From Torreya grandis (taxonomy: Eukaryota > Streptophyta > Pinopsida > Cupressales > Taxaceae): 64,000 nt of DNA. Each line of letters opens with the position of its first letter. The first letter of the stretch is position 1. The stretch is taken from positions 620,001-684,000 of the forward strand of contig JARHVA010001189.1 of NCBI GenBank assembly GCA_037957365.1, given 5' to 3'. Of this stretch, positions 45,850-57,541 are shown one piece after another. The notes beneath the pieces are model-generated. The model saw only the letters and a program-made list of their open reading frames with translations. It was not told the DNA's origin and made no database searches. A program made the translations under genes and the position numbers.

Positions 45850-47305
45850 TGAGATGAATTACTTAATCTAATTAAGATATAAACTTGTATGTGAACTTAG
45901 ATTATTATGGCATTTAAGCATAAATCTGACTGTAAAAACTTGAAATAGATTGCAATAATTTGATAAGTGGCATATGCTAAATATAATAAGCACAATAAAG
46001 AAAAAATTACTTAGCTTTTCTGACTGACTGTGACAGTCGAAAATAGATTGAATCAAGGTTGTGATTCGTCCATATTTGGAATTGCGTTTCTGTCTGTGTT
46101 GGGTCGATTCTGTCCACTTCGGCTCAATATCAATTGTCAATACTGACCTATAGTGGTCGGTAGTGACTTGTGTTGTAATAGGTGTTTGTGACTATATGGT
46201 CATCTTAACCTATCTCTTAAAGCTTTGTATGTGCGATGCCGAACCTTGATGATGTATGCAACCCCATAAATTAGCATCCATCACCTTGAAACCCTTGGTT
46301 TGCTTGTGAGGGCTAGAAACTTGTGAAATCGGGAGAATGTAATGCGTTGAGCTGACCCCAATCGCCTCCGTTGGTGATTGATCGTTGCCTACGTATCTGA
46401 TACTTCAAGGAGGGAAATTGAGCCACATGTAGTTCTTCCACCTAGTATGATTGTGCAATTGTGCTCCTTTGCTATATGAATGCAATTAATGATTTGGCTT
46501 TGATACTTGACAATGCCTCGTTTGACTTGGCGTTGGTATGTTTCAAACTTGGCTTGTGACTGCTCCTAGAATTTGGGAGGAATATGGTAGTTTTTTTCAA
46601 TGTGCAACAATGTATAGATGTGTACTAGGTAAGAGTCAAGTCCCTAATCAAGTGAGGCCTTGATATGTATATATATGAGTCCAATCGCATAATTTATCAT
46701 ATTACTCTATTCGGAACATATGGGCTGACCCATTAGAATGTCTTGGATTTGAAAAATGACTATTACTAGGAGGGGGCCGCTATTGTGATTGCTCCTAGCA
46801 TTTGGGAGGAATATGGCAGTTTTTTTCAATGTGCAACAATGTATAGATGTGTACTAAATAAGAGTCAAGTCCTTGATCAAGTGAGGCCTTGATGTGTATA
46901 TATATGAGTCCAATCGCGTAATTTATCATACTACGCTATTCGGAACATACGGGCTAACCGATTAGAATGTCTTAGATTTAAAAAATGACCATTACTAGGA
47001 GGGGGTTGCTATTGTCAGGGTTAGGGTAGTATTGACTGGCGATACTAACCTAGTCTGAGTAGTAATGTGCACAGGACTAAAAAGAGCATCTGGGCATGTT
47101 TGTGTAGGATAGTATGTAGGTTTGAAACAGATAGTGAGGTTCCTGTAGGTGTGTGACAACAGAATGGAAGAGTCAAACCCATCGAAAACACTAGGATAGG
47201 GTGAGATGGCGAATTAGGACTCTATTTGTGCACACAAGTCATGCGTGGTTAATATATGTCAAGCTTGTCATTGTCAAAACTTAATACCAAATTTTAGTGT
47301 CTACA
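45850..47305 (-). mobile_element. Probable minus-strand Tat-type LTR (left edge uncertain)
   Basis: The minus strand starts TGTAGACACTAAAATTTGG at 47305, directly after the purine tract AAAAGGGGGCATT. The same TGTAGACAC start appears on the + strand at 19516. The region holds a 229-bp tandem duplication. The end of the LTR was not located. Confidence 0.5.
46558..47015 (-). repeat. 229-bp tandem duplication inside the Tat-type LTR
   Basis: 46558-46786 and 46787-47015 share TTTGGGAGGAATATGG, AATGTGCAACAATGTATAGA, TATATATATGAGTCCAATCG and ATTACTAGGAGGGGG, at about 92 percent by eye. Confidence 0.92.
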
Positions 47306-47325
47306 AATGCCCCCTTTTGATTCTA
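47306..47325 (-). promoter_or_regulatory. Polypurine tract of the minus-strand Tat-type element
   Basis: The minus strand reads GAATCAAAAGGGGGCATT next to the LTR start TGTAGACAC. Confidence 0.65.
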
Positions 47326-48770
47326 GGAATGGAATTGCTAGAGTAAAAGGAAAATGGATACTTGAGTCTGTACATCACACTGTCTTTGGTATAAAGCTCC
47401 AATTGTGTAGCTCACTCAAAATCAAAACTTGCAACAAACATATGGTAGTCAATATCCAAAAATTGAAATTTGAAATCTGAACTTAAAATTTGAAAATCAA
47501 AGAGCCAAGTAAGGAGTACACCTGTGTTGGTGAAAACCATGTTGGCCTTGCAACTTGTAGGAGTTGATGCTTCTTTGTTGAAGCATTGGAGAAAGACACC
47601 TTCCACTAAAGCACTTGAAGAGTGATTCCTCTTGTTGAACCATGTCGAAATTGTGGGTGACTAAAGCCCAATGTTTTGTAACTATGCAAGCCCTTGGGTT
47701 GGGAAGACAACATGCCCCAACCCTCATAAATGTGGGGAGAAGTACGTGATGTATTAACTCCAATAACTACTCAAAATTCATAAAGAATGGGAACCACATG
47801 ATGGGTATGTCAGAAGTAATGCCATGGCCATCGAGTGTTGTTGAACCTCAACGTACATTACCCGTAAAACATGAATCAAACCACTAGAGATGGATTTTAA
47901 ATTATAGGTTACTTTCTATTGGGTGTGGATAAAAAAAGTGTTTGCCAATGAATAACTGTAATAGTGCTCACTGCAAAATGTGTTAATGTGCATGAATCAA
48001 TATCATGCCCCTATGGAACTATGCTGATTGTAAACTGTCAAAGTGTGTGTGCAGAAACCACTAGTGTCATGCCCCATGAATCTGTACTACTTGACATAAA
48101 ATGTTATGCATCTATATGCTGAATTTGAGAACCTATATTTCAAATGTATGCATATGTGAAAACCCTGTAATTTGTGTCCCTGTAAACTGTGTACATATGC
48201 CAATGCACATGTACTCAAGTGTGTATGAATATGTATTCAAGTCTCTTTAAAGTAAGTGCATATGCATGGCATAGTCTCATATAATCTATACTAATGTGCC
48301 AATATCCCTCATATAACTATACTCATATGATATATGAATCACTTTAAATCTCTAAAATATGTTTTATGATTTGCAAAATTTGATTTTTTGTTCATGGAGA
48401 CTTGTGTCTCTATAACAAGTCCATTGTGATGCTACCTTTTTGAGACGAGGAATGTGTCATGTAAGTTACTCATCTCAAAAAAAAGTTAACTGTATTATGT
48501 CATGTATAAAGATACAATCATGTGAACTTATGGAGATTATGTTATCATAGTAATGCATATGTCAATCAAGACATGCATGTAACATTAGTAATGCAGGGCA
48601 TATAAGTGTCATGTCTAGATAGATGTATCAATGAAGTACGCAATAGTAACCATCACTAAAAATATAATTGAATAAGATTACGCATTAAAGGTGCATGCTA
48701 TAGATCATGCCACCACCCAATCTCAACAAGCTCTACAAGCTTAAGAGTTAGTGTCACACAAGGCCAAGGG
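47326..48770. other. Unassigned, probably 3' internal part of the minus-strand Tat-type element
   Basis: Non-coding, with repeated TGTGTA/CATATG words at 47950-48350. The short ORF 47497-47763 on the minus strand is not recognised. Confidence 0.4.
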
Positions 48771-49025
48771 CCGCATACAAGGGACATAAAGATGTTGCAA
48801 CAAAGAAGGCCAAGGGCCCACATGCAAGGGATATAAAGATGTTGCCAAAGAGGGACATGAAAATGTCGCAAACAAAGGACATAAAAGATGTTGCAATCAA
48901 AAGACATAAAAGATGTCGCACACAAAGGGACATAAAGATGTCGCACACAAAGGGACAAAAGATGTCGCACCAAACAAGGCCAAGTGCCACCCGCAAAGAG
49001 ACATAAAAATGTCATAAACAAGCCA
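48771..49025 (-). repeat. Minisatellite of about 25 bp, eight or more degenerate units
   Basis: The core AAGGGACATAAAGATGTCGCA recurs from 48776 to 49015 with small indels. A second word, AAGGCCAAGGGCC, interrupts it at 48759, 48807 and 48977. The minus-strand Cys-rich ORFs here only mirror the repeat. Confidence 0.9.
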
Positions 49026-50298
49026 CACACAATAGAGAAGCTCAAGCTAGCCTATCATGCAAGAGAGTAACTACATCAATGAAACATAAAACAAGTAAAT
49101 ATTAGTCTACACTATCTATATGTATCAATCTCACATCCTAGTAGAATAACATATCCATGTAACATTGTGTAAGATATGAGTAACTAGAAAGACATGTACA
49201 CAATATATGTAGTTCAACATGGTAAAGAGGTCATAAAAAAATATACCTTGTGATAGTGAAACCTATGGAATTAGATGCCCCCAACATTAGTGTTGATGTG
49301 GGTTTTGTACAGACCATAGATAATGGGATTAAACCCTCTCATTTTATGATTATCAAAGGTAACTTAAGGCACGAGTTGCAGTTTTGGACTTTCCTATGTA
49401 GTATGTGTGGAATAGTTCTGTGAAACCATGTGCATGTTACAACACATAAATCTTTCCTGCAATTAATTCCATTCCACTTGAAACATTGTCAATCTTAACA
49501 TAAGTTATACATTTGTAATGATGGTTATAAGCTAAGTGTGATTCCAATAAAAGAAACATAAAATGAAGGCACAATAGGGCAGAAAAGAAGATTTTCCAGT
49601 ATCTCACAGAGATATCTTTCACTAAGAATAATCACCTTTTGAATTCCAATTGTAATTTCACCAATGCTTACCCAGTTTAACATATACTCAAACTAAAACA
49701 AGCATGGAAGAGTCTAAGGAATGATTAATTGCGAATATAATCTCCACAACATTACTTATGTAAGATTGATTACCACAGGGAATTGCTCAATTCAGCCCAT
49801 TCATCCATAAGAATAAAATGAAAGCAAATTTAAGTATAGAAACCAATCAAATTAGTCATTTACTCAACTTGACTAATCCACATGAGCAATTTAGAATTTG
49901 TACAGTGATCATCCAAAGCAAAAATATCTATGATAATACTAGAATTTGAGGAAGCAAAAACACAACAAAACTCATAGACACCCTAGGGATTTTAAAGCTT
50001 GCCAACATCTCAATTAATTTCTTCCTCTCTAAAAGAGTTTTCAATAAAAGTAAATATAGGAGATGGGCACCGCCTCAACATAAAAGACACAGTTTGTAAA
50101 ATTAAGAAAAGGTCCTATAATCGAATTAAAACCACCACTAAAGAAAGCACTAAGCTAACAAAAAAAAGTAACTTCCAATATTCCCGAGACAAGTGGTTGA
50201 GAATAGCTTCCACTCCTTCCAAGTCATCATGACTTATCACCGGCTAACCATTTTTGGTCTTCTTGTTCTTGGAGAACTTGGGTAATCAACTGCTAGTT
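49026..50298. other. Unassigned sequence, nothing recognised
   Basis: AT-rich, short ORFs only. It ends where the LTR at 50299 begins. Confidence 0.5.
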
Positions 50299-50870
50299 TG
50301 TAATATCCCCAAGAAGGAGATCGCTGAATTCAAGGAGAGACGCTACCATTTCACATGAAAAAATCGCTGCCAAGGAGCAGCGCTGCCATTTAATACAACA
50401 GTCATTAAACGGATATGAATGGAATTGTTGTCGGAAGTGTCAAACGGAATTGTTGCCAGAAGTGAATGGAAATTTTGACAGAAATGTTAATGGAATCGTC
50501 GACGGAATTGTCGATGGGAAAGTTTACGGAAATGTCAATGGTCACATCTTTTGGTGAAGAGGTGCCTCTTGGATGGGATGCCTCCTTTGTGAGAAGTTTT
50601 AAAAGGCTATATAAGGGAGGAGAGATGAAATTATTAGAAGCATCCAATTATGAATTCAAACATCTAACTCGTATAAGCATTATGCTATACAACCACTCAA
50701 GGACGAAAACCCTTGTGATTATAACAGCCCAAGGACGAAGCCCCTTGTGGACAAATATTTTATTTAATTTATTATTTTAAATGCAATATTTATATTTATA
50801 AAACAATATTATTTAAAGGAATTCCGGAAAAACCAAATTAATGTAAAATATTCTGATTTGGAATATTACA
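50299..50870 (+). repeat. 5' LTR of the PARP-carrying element (572 bp)
   Basis: Perfect inverted ends TGTAATAT...ATATTACA. It contains degenerate GGAATTGTCGACG-like short repeats (50410-50545) and a TATATAA box at 50608-50614. Confidence 0.82.
50608..50614 (+). promoter_or_regulatory. Probable TATA box of this LTR
   Basis: TATATAA in GGCTATATAAGGGAGGAGAG, about 310 nt into the LTR. This is good plant core-promoter context. Confidence 0.6.
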
Positions 50871-50871
50871 A

Positions 50872-50882
50872 TGGTATTAGAG
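50872..50882 (+). promoter_or_regulatory. Primer-binding site (initiator tRNA-Met type, one mismatch)
   Basis: TGGTATTAGAG, one base after the LTR end. The same variant TGGTATTAGA follows the LTR at 61554. Confidence 0.7.
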
Positions 50883-50908
50883 TTGTTTTTCTTGCCAGCG
50901 TGTGAACC

Positions 50909-52798
50909 ATGGGGGCACTACATAAAAAAATAATGAATAGTTTCGAGTCGTACAATGCCCTTTCAGCAGAGATTCAAAGAGAAATCTCTTTTTCAGACTA
51001 TTTGGATTTAAAAGAGTCATGGAATGGAAATAGGTACTATGAGGAAGATGAGTTTGTGAATCATAATTATGACAGTACTGAATATGACGATAAATTCAAT
51101 TTTCAAGAGGTCCCAAAAGAAAGGAAGACAAATTCCAAGATTGACTTCCCTATCCAGGAGCAAACAAATGAGGCATCCAACGTTGAACTAAGGGAATGCC
51201 CAAACATACTTATCCAAGAAGAAGTTGATATTTATGGAGACCCGTCTATTGGGAAGAATGACATAAAAAATCTGAATATTAGAGATGAACACAAGTTATC
51301 TATCCAAAACACTAATGATGATGCTGATATGTGTTGTCTACGTTAGAGTGAAGATAAACTTCAGTGTGTGCAACAGAGAGGTCTTGAGGATTGTTCCCCG
51401 AACATAGGTTCTAAGTTTAATAAACCAATTGATTGTCGAATTAATGCATACTATCAACAAGATATCACGGGCTACGGTCTTAAAAATAAACAAGATGGAG
51501 AGCCAACCAAAATAATTGATAGAATATGGAAAAAACGTCCACCAGATAACCTTGATACCTTGGAAGATGGACATTCATTAAATGCACCTCACTTATTGAA
51601 GGATACCGAAGAGACTTTCAACGATATTATGGATAACAAACAAGACTCTACATGTGCACCTTTTCTTTTTGATTTGCCTGGCTATCTTGGAGTAATAGGA
51701 AATTCACATGTTGAACATCGAGAGTCCTTGGAGGTGTGCTTAAAACATTCAGAAATCAATAAAGGCAATCAAGTTGTAGTTGTTAATATTGGAAATGCTG
51801 CACTTGAGGGTTGTGCCTTAGAGATAAATTACACACAACCATTCACAACAAAAGATGAACGAGAAGTTGATTCCATGCCTGCTTCTTCGGTAGGAGGGGC
51901 TCAAGTGATATTGAAAGAAATAAACTATGATGATGGGCTATTAAAGGATGTTGATGAATGGCATGCCAAGGATGTTGTGAACCTAACAACCGGACTAAAA
52001 AGTCCAAATTTATTCATATTAAATATAAGGGTTGTGTATCCATACATCAAGCTATTAGAGGATGTAGGTCCTCAAGCGTGGACTTTTAAGGAGCTTGAAG
52101 TTATCAATGATTTAAACTTCATATTTCCGTAGTTACAATATCATTAGTCTCAATAGTTTGCACTGGGCTTTGCATCTAAAATGGTTAAACCTTTGTTAGT
52201 GTATATGGAAGAAGACATTCTTCATGGGAAGTTTGTATTCAAAACATGGGACCCAAACTTGATATTAGAAAGTTCAATTTTCTTAAAGCCACATGAACCA
52301 TGGTTTGGTGCCCCTTACCTTGTTGAAGACATTCCATTTCCTATTTTAGAGGAAAGGAAAAGGCCTTTATTGAGAGAATCCACTCTACATCTGCCACTTA
52401 AACATAATTATATTTCGGAGCACTATTGTATAACAAACTTAATTGGCTTGAAGAATTTCGAACAGAACCTGGAAATTCCCAAATATGTAGTAGATGATCA
52501 TTTGATCAAAGTATGGCCTGAACAACAAGAGATTGTAGTTTCATCAAGCGATTGTCTAGAGACAAATGTGAACAAAATAGATGAACATAATGGCAATCAT
52601 ACTATTGTTAAAGATGAAGACAAAGCTATTCAACCTATTCGTAACATTTTCCAAAATGGCATGATTGGAACTGATGGATTGTTACATACAATTGTGCCTA
52701 TTGACGAGACCACAAACATTTTTGTTGGCCTTTTGATTTCCTTGAAAAATTGGATGAAGGGTTTCAAGAACATTTTACAAAGATGGGTATTGAATTAA
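50909..52798 (+). pseudogene. Unrecognised retroelement ORF, about 630 codons, with TAG stops
   Basis: A single frame runs from ATG 50909 to TAA 52796 with only four internal stops (51344, 52130, 52145, 52154), all TAG. The product is acidic and polar: FESYNALSAEIQREISFSDY near the start, IQEEVDIYGDPS, then a more hydrophobic segment at 52180-52470 (LLVYMEEDILHGKFVFKTWD, HEPWFGAPYLVEDIPFPILE). A frameshift at about 52750 leads into EGFQEHFTKMGIELIVKLGI and ELSPEDRTDIILLPHQ (to 52920). There is no zinc knuckle, protease or polymerase motif. By position it could be a diverged gag, or captured host sequence. I do not recognise the family. Confidence 0.7.
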
Positions 52799-53045
52799 TT
52801 GTGAAGTTGGGTATACCATGGCTACGAAAGGATTGTCGAACTGCTAGGATCAATGAAGTTGAGTTATCTCCAGAAGACCGTACAGATATAATATTACTTC
52901 CACACCAAATCATCATTTATGTGTTGTTTATACATAGATCCTCATTTTGTGTACTAAAGTACATTATTAAGTTGAATGTGCATTATTAAGTTGAATGTGC
53001 AGGAGTGTCTATGCATTTGTAATTTTCTATTACTCAAAATGAGGG

Positions 53046-53502
53046 AACAACTTGGATCAACGCGGGGCCATTGAAGAATCTATGTTTGCATTCCATGGAA
53101 ATTCTACATGTACTTGGTACTCCATCATAAGGAATGGCTTAAGGGGTTTTCATAAGATAAAGTACATTTCTGCTGGAAATGTTGGCATCCACCTCTCGAT
53201 TGACAAGAGCTATTCATATTTTTTCTGCTATCCTTCACTGTTGAGTGAAAACAAGAAACCTAAAAATTTCAGAGTGTTGGTTCTTTGTAAAATTGTCTCA
53301 TGGAAAACGTATACAAACTTTTCTAACATTTTGGTGGTTCCCAATGAGACTAAGGTTGTCATACGGTATTTGCTCATATGGAGTTCATATGATCCTTCTA
53401 CTTTTGGATTGTCAATAGAAGATGCAACGTGGGGAGGAGCCTTCTTGAACATTCCAATTTGCAATTGCTTGAGGACAAACAATTTAAGGCAAGGAGGTCT
53501 AT
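53046..53502 (+). pseudogene. PARP-like (ADP-ribosyltransferase) catalytic domain ORF inside the LTR element
   Basis: About 150 codons open up to the 3' LTR. Landmarks in PARP order: FAFHGN (His at 53094) for the HG that binds NAD, WYSIIRNGL, a GNVGIHLSID turn where the family has G-x-Y/G-I-Y, then FRVLVLCKI and ILVVPNETKVVIRYLLIW. The ends match PARP6/8/16-type domains best (FHG...IIxNGL, VVPN...RYLLV). The second triad residue is His (codon CAC at 53190) where active enzymes have Tyr, so catalysis is doubtful. No ATG starts the frame (upstream stop at 53040), so it is a fragment or part of a spliced or shifted product. It lies between the unknown ORF and the polypurine tract. Confidence 0.68.
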
Positions 53503-53573
53503 AATATCCCCAAGATGGGATCGTTGAATTCAAGGAGAGGCACTGCCATTTCACATGAAGAAATCGTTGTCAA
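53500..53573 (+). repeat. 3' LTR fragment of the PARP-carrying element
   Basis: 74 bp from TATAATATCCCCAAG to ATCGTTGTCAA match the start of the 5' LTR with roughly ten differences. The rest of the LTR is missing. Confidence 0.8.
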
Positions 53574-53589
53574 AATATTAATTGTCATG

Positions 53590-56500
53590 TTAATGATCGG
53601 TCTATGAAACAAAATATGCCCTCAAGCTACTAGTAATGCATGATTGTCTAGAGGAGTTTTCAAATTCGCTCTAACTGCATTGACCTTTTCAATGCTCTCT
53701 GTAGCCTGCGTTACAAGGTTGACAACTTGCTGAGCTCCCTCTCTGTTAGCCTTGGCAATCTTTCATTTGAAGGCTAACTTGAACCTATTCATTTGTGCCC
53801 TAAACTTTGCATAGTGATGAGTTTATTGTCCTGAGTGAACAATGCCATTATATTGGTTTTCCCAAAATATGCCAATATCTTTCTCTTGTACTCATCAATA
53901 GGCACAAGGATAGCGTCCATATCTCTTGACCAGTCCTCCAAGGATGTTTTCATGTGTATAGAAAATGATTGGCATAGACTCATAAAACAGTGTCATAACC
54001 TTAAGCTTTGGGACAAGATTCGTTTTCAGCACCACAACCATATTCAGTTTATTATCAATTTGCGCAACTGTAACCAAATATAGTTGCACCCTTTGTTTTA
54101 ACACATTACTTCTCATTCTGAATTCACAAACTTCAGTTAATGAATCCAGTAAAGAATTCAAGGCTCCCTCAATTATACCTACCATATCACAAGGGAAAGT
54201 AGTTTTAGTTTGATTTTCAAGAAACTTTATCTTCTTTTCCATCCCTCTAACAACTTTCTCGATCGTTTGGTAATTAGCTCTCACTACTGATTCAGGATCT
54301 TCTACAATTTCATCCACACTACCAGAGTTTTTCCTCCTTTTCTTAGTCAAAGAAAACAATTCTTCTGTAGTGTGCAATAATACATGATTCCCATCTTGAG
54401 TGAACTTCCGGGTGGTTATCCTTTTCATTTTATCTGTGGATTTTTCAAACCTCAATTTGATCTTAGGATCTCCATGATCTATCATCTAAGGCCGTTGGAC
54501 CTTAGCTGCTCGTAGGTCATCAATCCAATCACCTCGAACAATTTGTCATTGTTGGTGGTGGCCGTGGAAGTGGAAGGTGTTGACACATTTTGTGGAATGG
54601 ATTGAGTGAGAACAAATTGTGGTAATAAGGTGGAAATGGGCATGAAAATGGGTGGAAGTGAAACATGGATGCTTGTGGGAGCTTGTGCCATAGGACTGGT
54701 CACAAAGGGTGTCAAATATGAAAGGATTTGTTGTTTGCTCATGTGAATGGAAGGAGAAATGACACTATGGAGATTAAGTAACACAACGAATGAGGATATT
54801 GGTTGTGAATTGAAATTGAAAATTTGGGGCATAGATACAATTGTTTCTATTTTAGTACTCAATGGATGTGAAGTTGTTGGAACACCAATCGTGGATGGTG
54901 TAAAAGAAGTTCGATCTGGTAAATTGGATGCTATCAATTGCTTGATCAGGTTGGCTACCAATTGGTTTACTTGGGATGGTAGGTGACAAAGTACCTCTCC
55001 TACAATAAAAATAAGTAAAACTTGTTGGTCCCATCAAAATAGGACAAATGGATGGCCTCATAGGAATTGTTGTGGGGACAAGAGGGGAACTAGCCAATGA
55101 AATTACTTCCAATGAAGACAAACTAGATGATGGTGAAGAAGCATAAATATGTGCCAATGAAACAAGCGATGTAAACAAAGATCCCCTTACCTAACCAATG
55201 ATGGCAGTCTTTGACAGTGATGGTGGAGAAGCAGCAGGCAAGCCCTGCAACACCTTATTCTTAAGCTTGGAGTATGTCTTTGGTGTTTCATATAGTGGCA
55301 AATGAGCATTTGGTCTCTCCTCCAACACTTGTTGTGACCGAGATCCTTGACCCCAAGGTCTCCTCCAATGAACTACTTCCAACTTGGTTATAACCTCTGC
55401 ATCATTTAATGGATTTAAATAAAACTTATCATCATCATGGGGTTCATGGCTGTATGCTAATTAAACCTAGACCTCAAAGCGTGCACATGTCTTCTGACAT
55501 ATCCCCAAGGGTCCAATTCCTTAGCTTCATGGTGTTGTAGGTTGAATGATGACCTATGTGTTGCCAAAGCCTGGATTGAAGGAAATGCCTTGGATTCCTT
55601 GTTGCTAACACTAAGAAGCAAATAAGGATGTCTTTTGTTGTTTTGTCCTACAATGTCCAATCATTCTTTAAAAAATTGAAAAGCAATTTCCTGTTCTTCT
55701 AACCTGTCAGGTATGCGATAAGGCAATTTGAATGGAGCAACCACAACTCCCTCAATCCTTATGATTATGAAATCTTCATAGTACCAATGTGCACCAATCT
55801 ATAGGATGGAATTTCTCATAACCTTTGACAACCTAGGCATATTTGCCTCATTAATAGCTCTATACAACGGAGGGTAGAATCCATCACAAATTTCTCTGAT
55901 GTGATCTTTATAACGGTGCACATATAATCTACCATAATACAAATGAACTGGAAGGCAGTAAGGTGTCCATTGAGAAATATTTGGATGCTAGAAAGGCATA
56001 GTTGCAAAGCATGCGTCCACCAAATATGACATCATATAAAAACTACCTCCAGGCCTCGCTTTTATTGGCTGTTGCTTCAGATTGTAACATATAATTTCCC
56101 CTAAAATGGGTTTTTCCTTATTATCAATGATCATTGGAAGTAGGGGAACCCATAATTTGTTTTCATGCATGATGTCTTAAGCTCCTTACAATCTATTCAT
56201 CAATAACATGCTGACTCAAACACCTTCTTTCAATAACCTTATGGGGTATGAATCCACATCACTTCTTTCAACCCAATTGTTCATGTCCTCTACCCAATCC
56301 TTAACGACTTCTCTGAGTTCATGAGTAACTAAACATTGTTTGGCAGCCTCTTCATTATATGCAATGGTGGGTTAGGATTTGATAATATTTTTCATAAGCA
56401 AGGTCAGATATCAAAGCTATTATATATTTTCCATGAACATACTGAACTAAATCATCCTTACATGCAAACAACATGAACAAATTGTAGAACGAGTCACTAC

Positions 56501-56732
56501 AAGGGAATGCCTTTGGTTTCGCAGTGGCTCTGTGCAATTCCGATTTCTATATAGAAATTATTTCATAGGTATAGTCTATCTCTTGTGGCACACCCTCCAC
56601 GTCTGTGAGTTCTTGGGCCTCCTCCACTGCATTGTATATGACATTATAATGTCCATGTCTCACAATCCTAGGCACGAAAATAGTATCTCTAAATTCATGG
56701 GTAGGTCCCAAAGAAGAAGGTGACACAGCCAT
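53590..56732 (-). pseudogene. Unrecognised multi-block protein on the minus strand, about 1000 codons with breaks
   Basis: Reading leftwards from 56732: EFRDTIFVPRIVRHGHYNVI, then CKDDLVQYVHGKYIIALI, ILGEIICYNLKQQPIKARPG, SFYMMSYLVDACFATMPF, ICDGFYPPLYRAINEANMPR-like wording near 55860, and IGAHWYYEDFIIIRIEG near 55790. A Ser/Thr/Pro-rich linker (55180-54482) follows, then a charged coiled-coil part (KVVRGMEKKIKFLENQTKTT, 53895-54485) and a last block EDWSRDMDAILVPIDEYKRK (53789-53983). Blocks change frame and carry stops but keep one order. It is probably the gag-like or accessory protein of another non-autonomous retroelement. No known domain was recognised. Confidence 0.55.
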
Positions 56733-57253
56733 GAATAATACTTAACATCATTGAGCTCACTAATCTATATTGAATTGACTTAAGTCACTGTAAAATGCAC
56801 TTAACTCTTCTCGTTGTGAATAAACAATGGCGGCTTATATTGAATAAACCTTCGCATTTAGATATCATGACCTTTCAAATTTAGCGACTTAAATGTAGAT
56901 GATGGCTGTCATTGTGTCAATTGCGTGTAGTAATTAAGAAAGTGACTCTTCACAGCCTTGTCAATTGTGTTTTCTTGTTATGATTTGATTTGAAACCTTT
57001 TGTATGCCTTGGCTTTTCGGTATAATCATTATCCATCCACGTGTCTCGATCTGAAGGGTGTCAACGTCTCTTTTGGAGTGTTAGTGCTTGAGCTTCATAT
57101 TTAATATGCACTGTGGTACACCATCCTGTCAATTGGATGAACGTTGGGTGTTCGGAATTTCGCCATGTATTTTCCATTTGCAACTGCCTTACATTCTATG
57201 CCTCCTAGGTTTGATGGGTTCGTGCCATGCATCATTCAAAGATTGCATTGTAG
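56733..57253. other. Unassigned sequence between the unknown protein and the 87-bp repeats
   Basis: No LTR copy matching either side of the minus-strand protein was recognised. Confidence 0.45.
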
Positions 57254-57541
57254 TCTTAGAGTTTGTCAGAGGTTCCTAGAGTGTCAGTGGTTTGCAAGGT
57301 CGCGGGGGAATGATAACCGGCAAACTCTTATTGGCCCAGACTCTTGGGGTGTCAGAATTCATTCTACGTGGTGCTGGACCACAGGAAACCCTGGTCGTGA
57401 CAAGTGGTGTTGTCTGATTGGCACATGCTCCTAAAGTGTCATAATCCATTTTGTGAAGCGTGGGGTTGCGGGGCAGCTCAGATGTGGCAAATGGCATCGT
57501 TGGATTAGCTTGGGCTCCTAGAGTTTGCGAAATCCAAATAA
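57254..57541 (-). repeat. 87-bp tandem repeat, about four units
   Basis: CTCCTAGAGTGTC-like cores lie exactly 87 bp apart at 57254, 57341, 57428 and 57515. On the minus strand three units read as 29-residue protein repeats (QTLGAQANPTMPFATSE, DTLGACANQTTPLVTTR, DTPRVWANKSLPVIIPP) in the open frame 57608-57276. Confidence 0.88.

Larger units (their letters stand above)
50299..53573 (+). mobile_element. LTR retroelement carrying an unrecognised ORF and a PARP-like ORF
   Basis: The 5' LTR is 50299-50870, beginning TGTAATATCCCC and ending GAATATTACA (terminal TGTAATAT/ATATTACA palindrome). The primer-binding site ATGGTATTAGAG follows. The 3' LTR starts at 53500 (TATAATATCCCC) after the purine-rich AAGGCAAGGAGGTC. 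It matches the 5' LTR for 74 bp, then breaks off. The 2.6-kb interior has no recognisable gag, protease, RT, RNase H or integrase. It holds a long degenerate ORF and a second ORF resembling a PARP catalytic domain. It is therefore a non-autonomous element that would depend on another element's enzymes. Confidence 0.82.

Noticed and set aside
48698..49045. Cys-rich minus-strand ORFs resembling a repeat protein
   Set aside because: They mirror the 25-bp minisatellite in shifting frames. No consistent unit in codon multiples.
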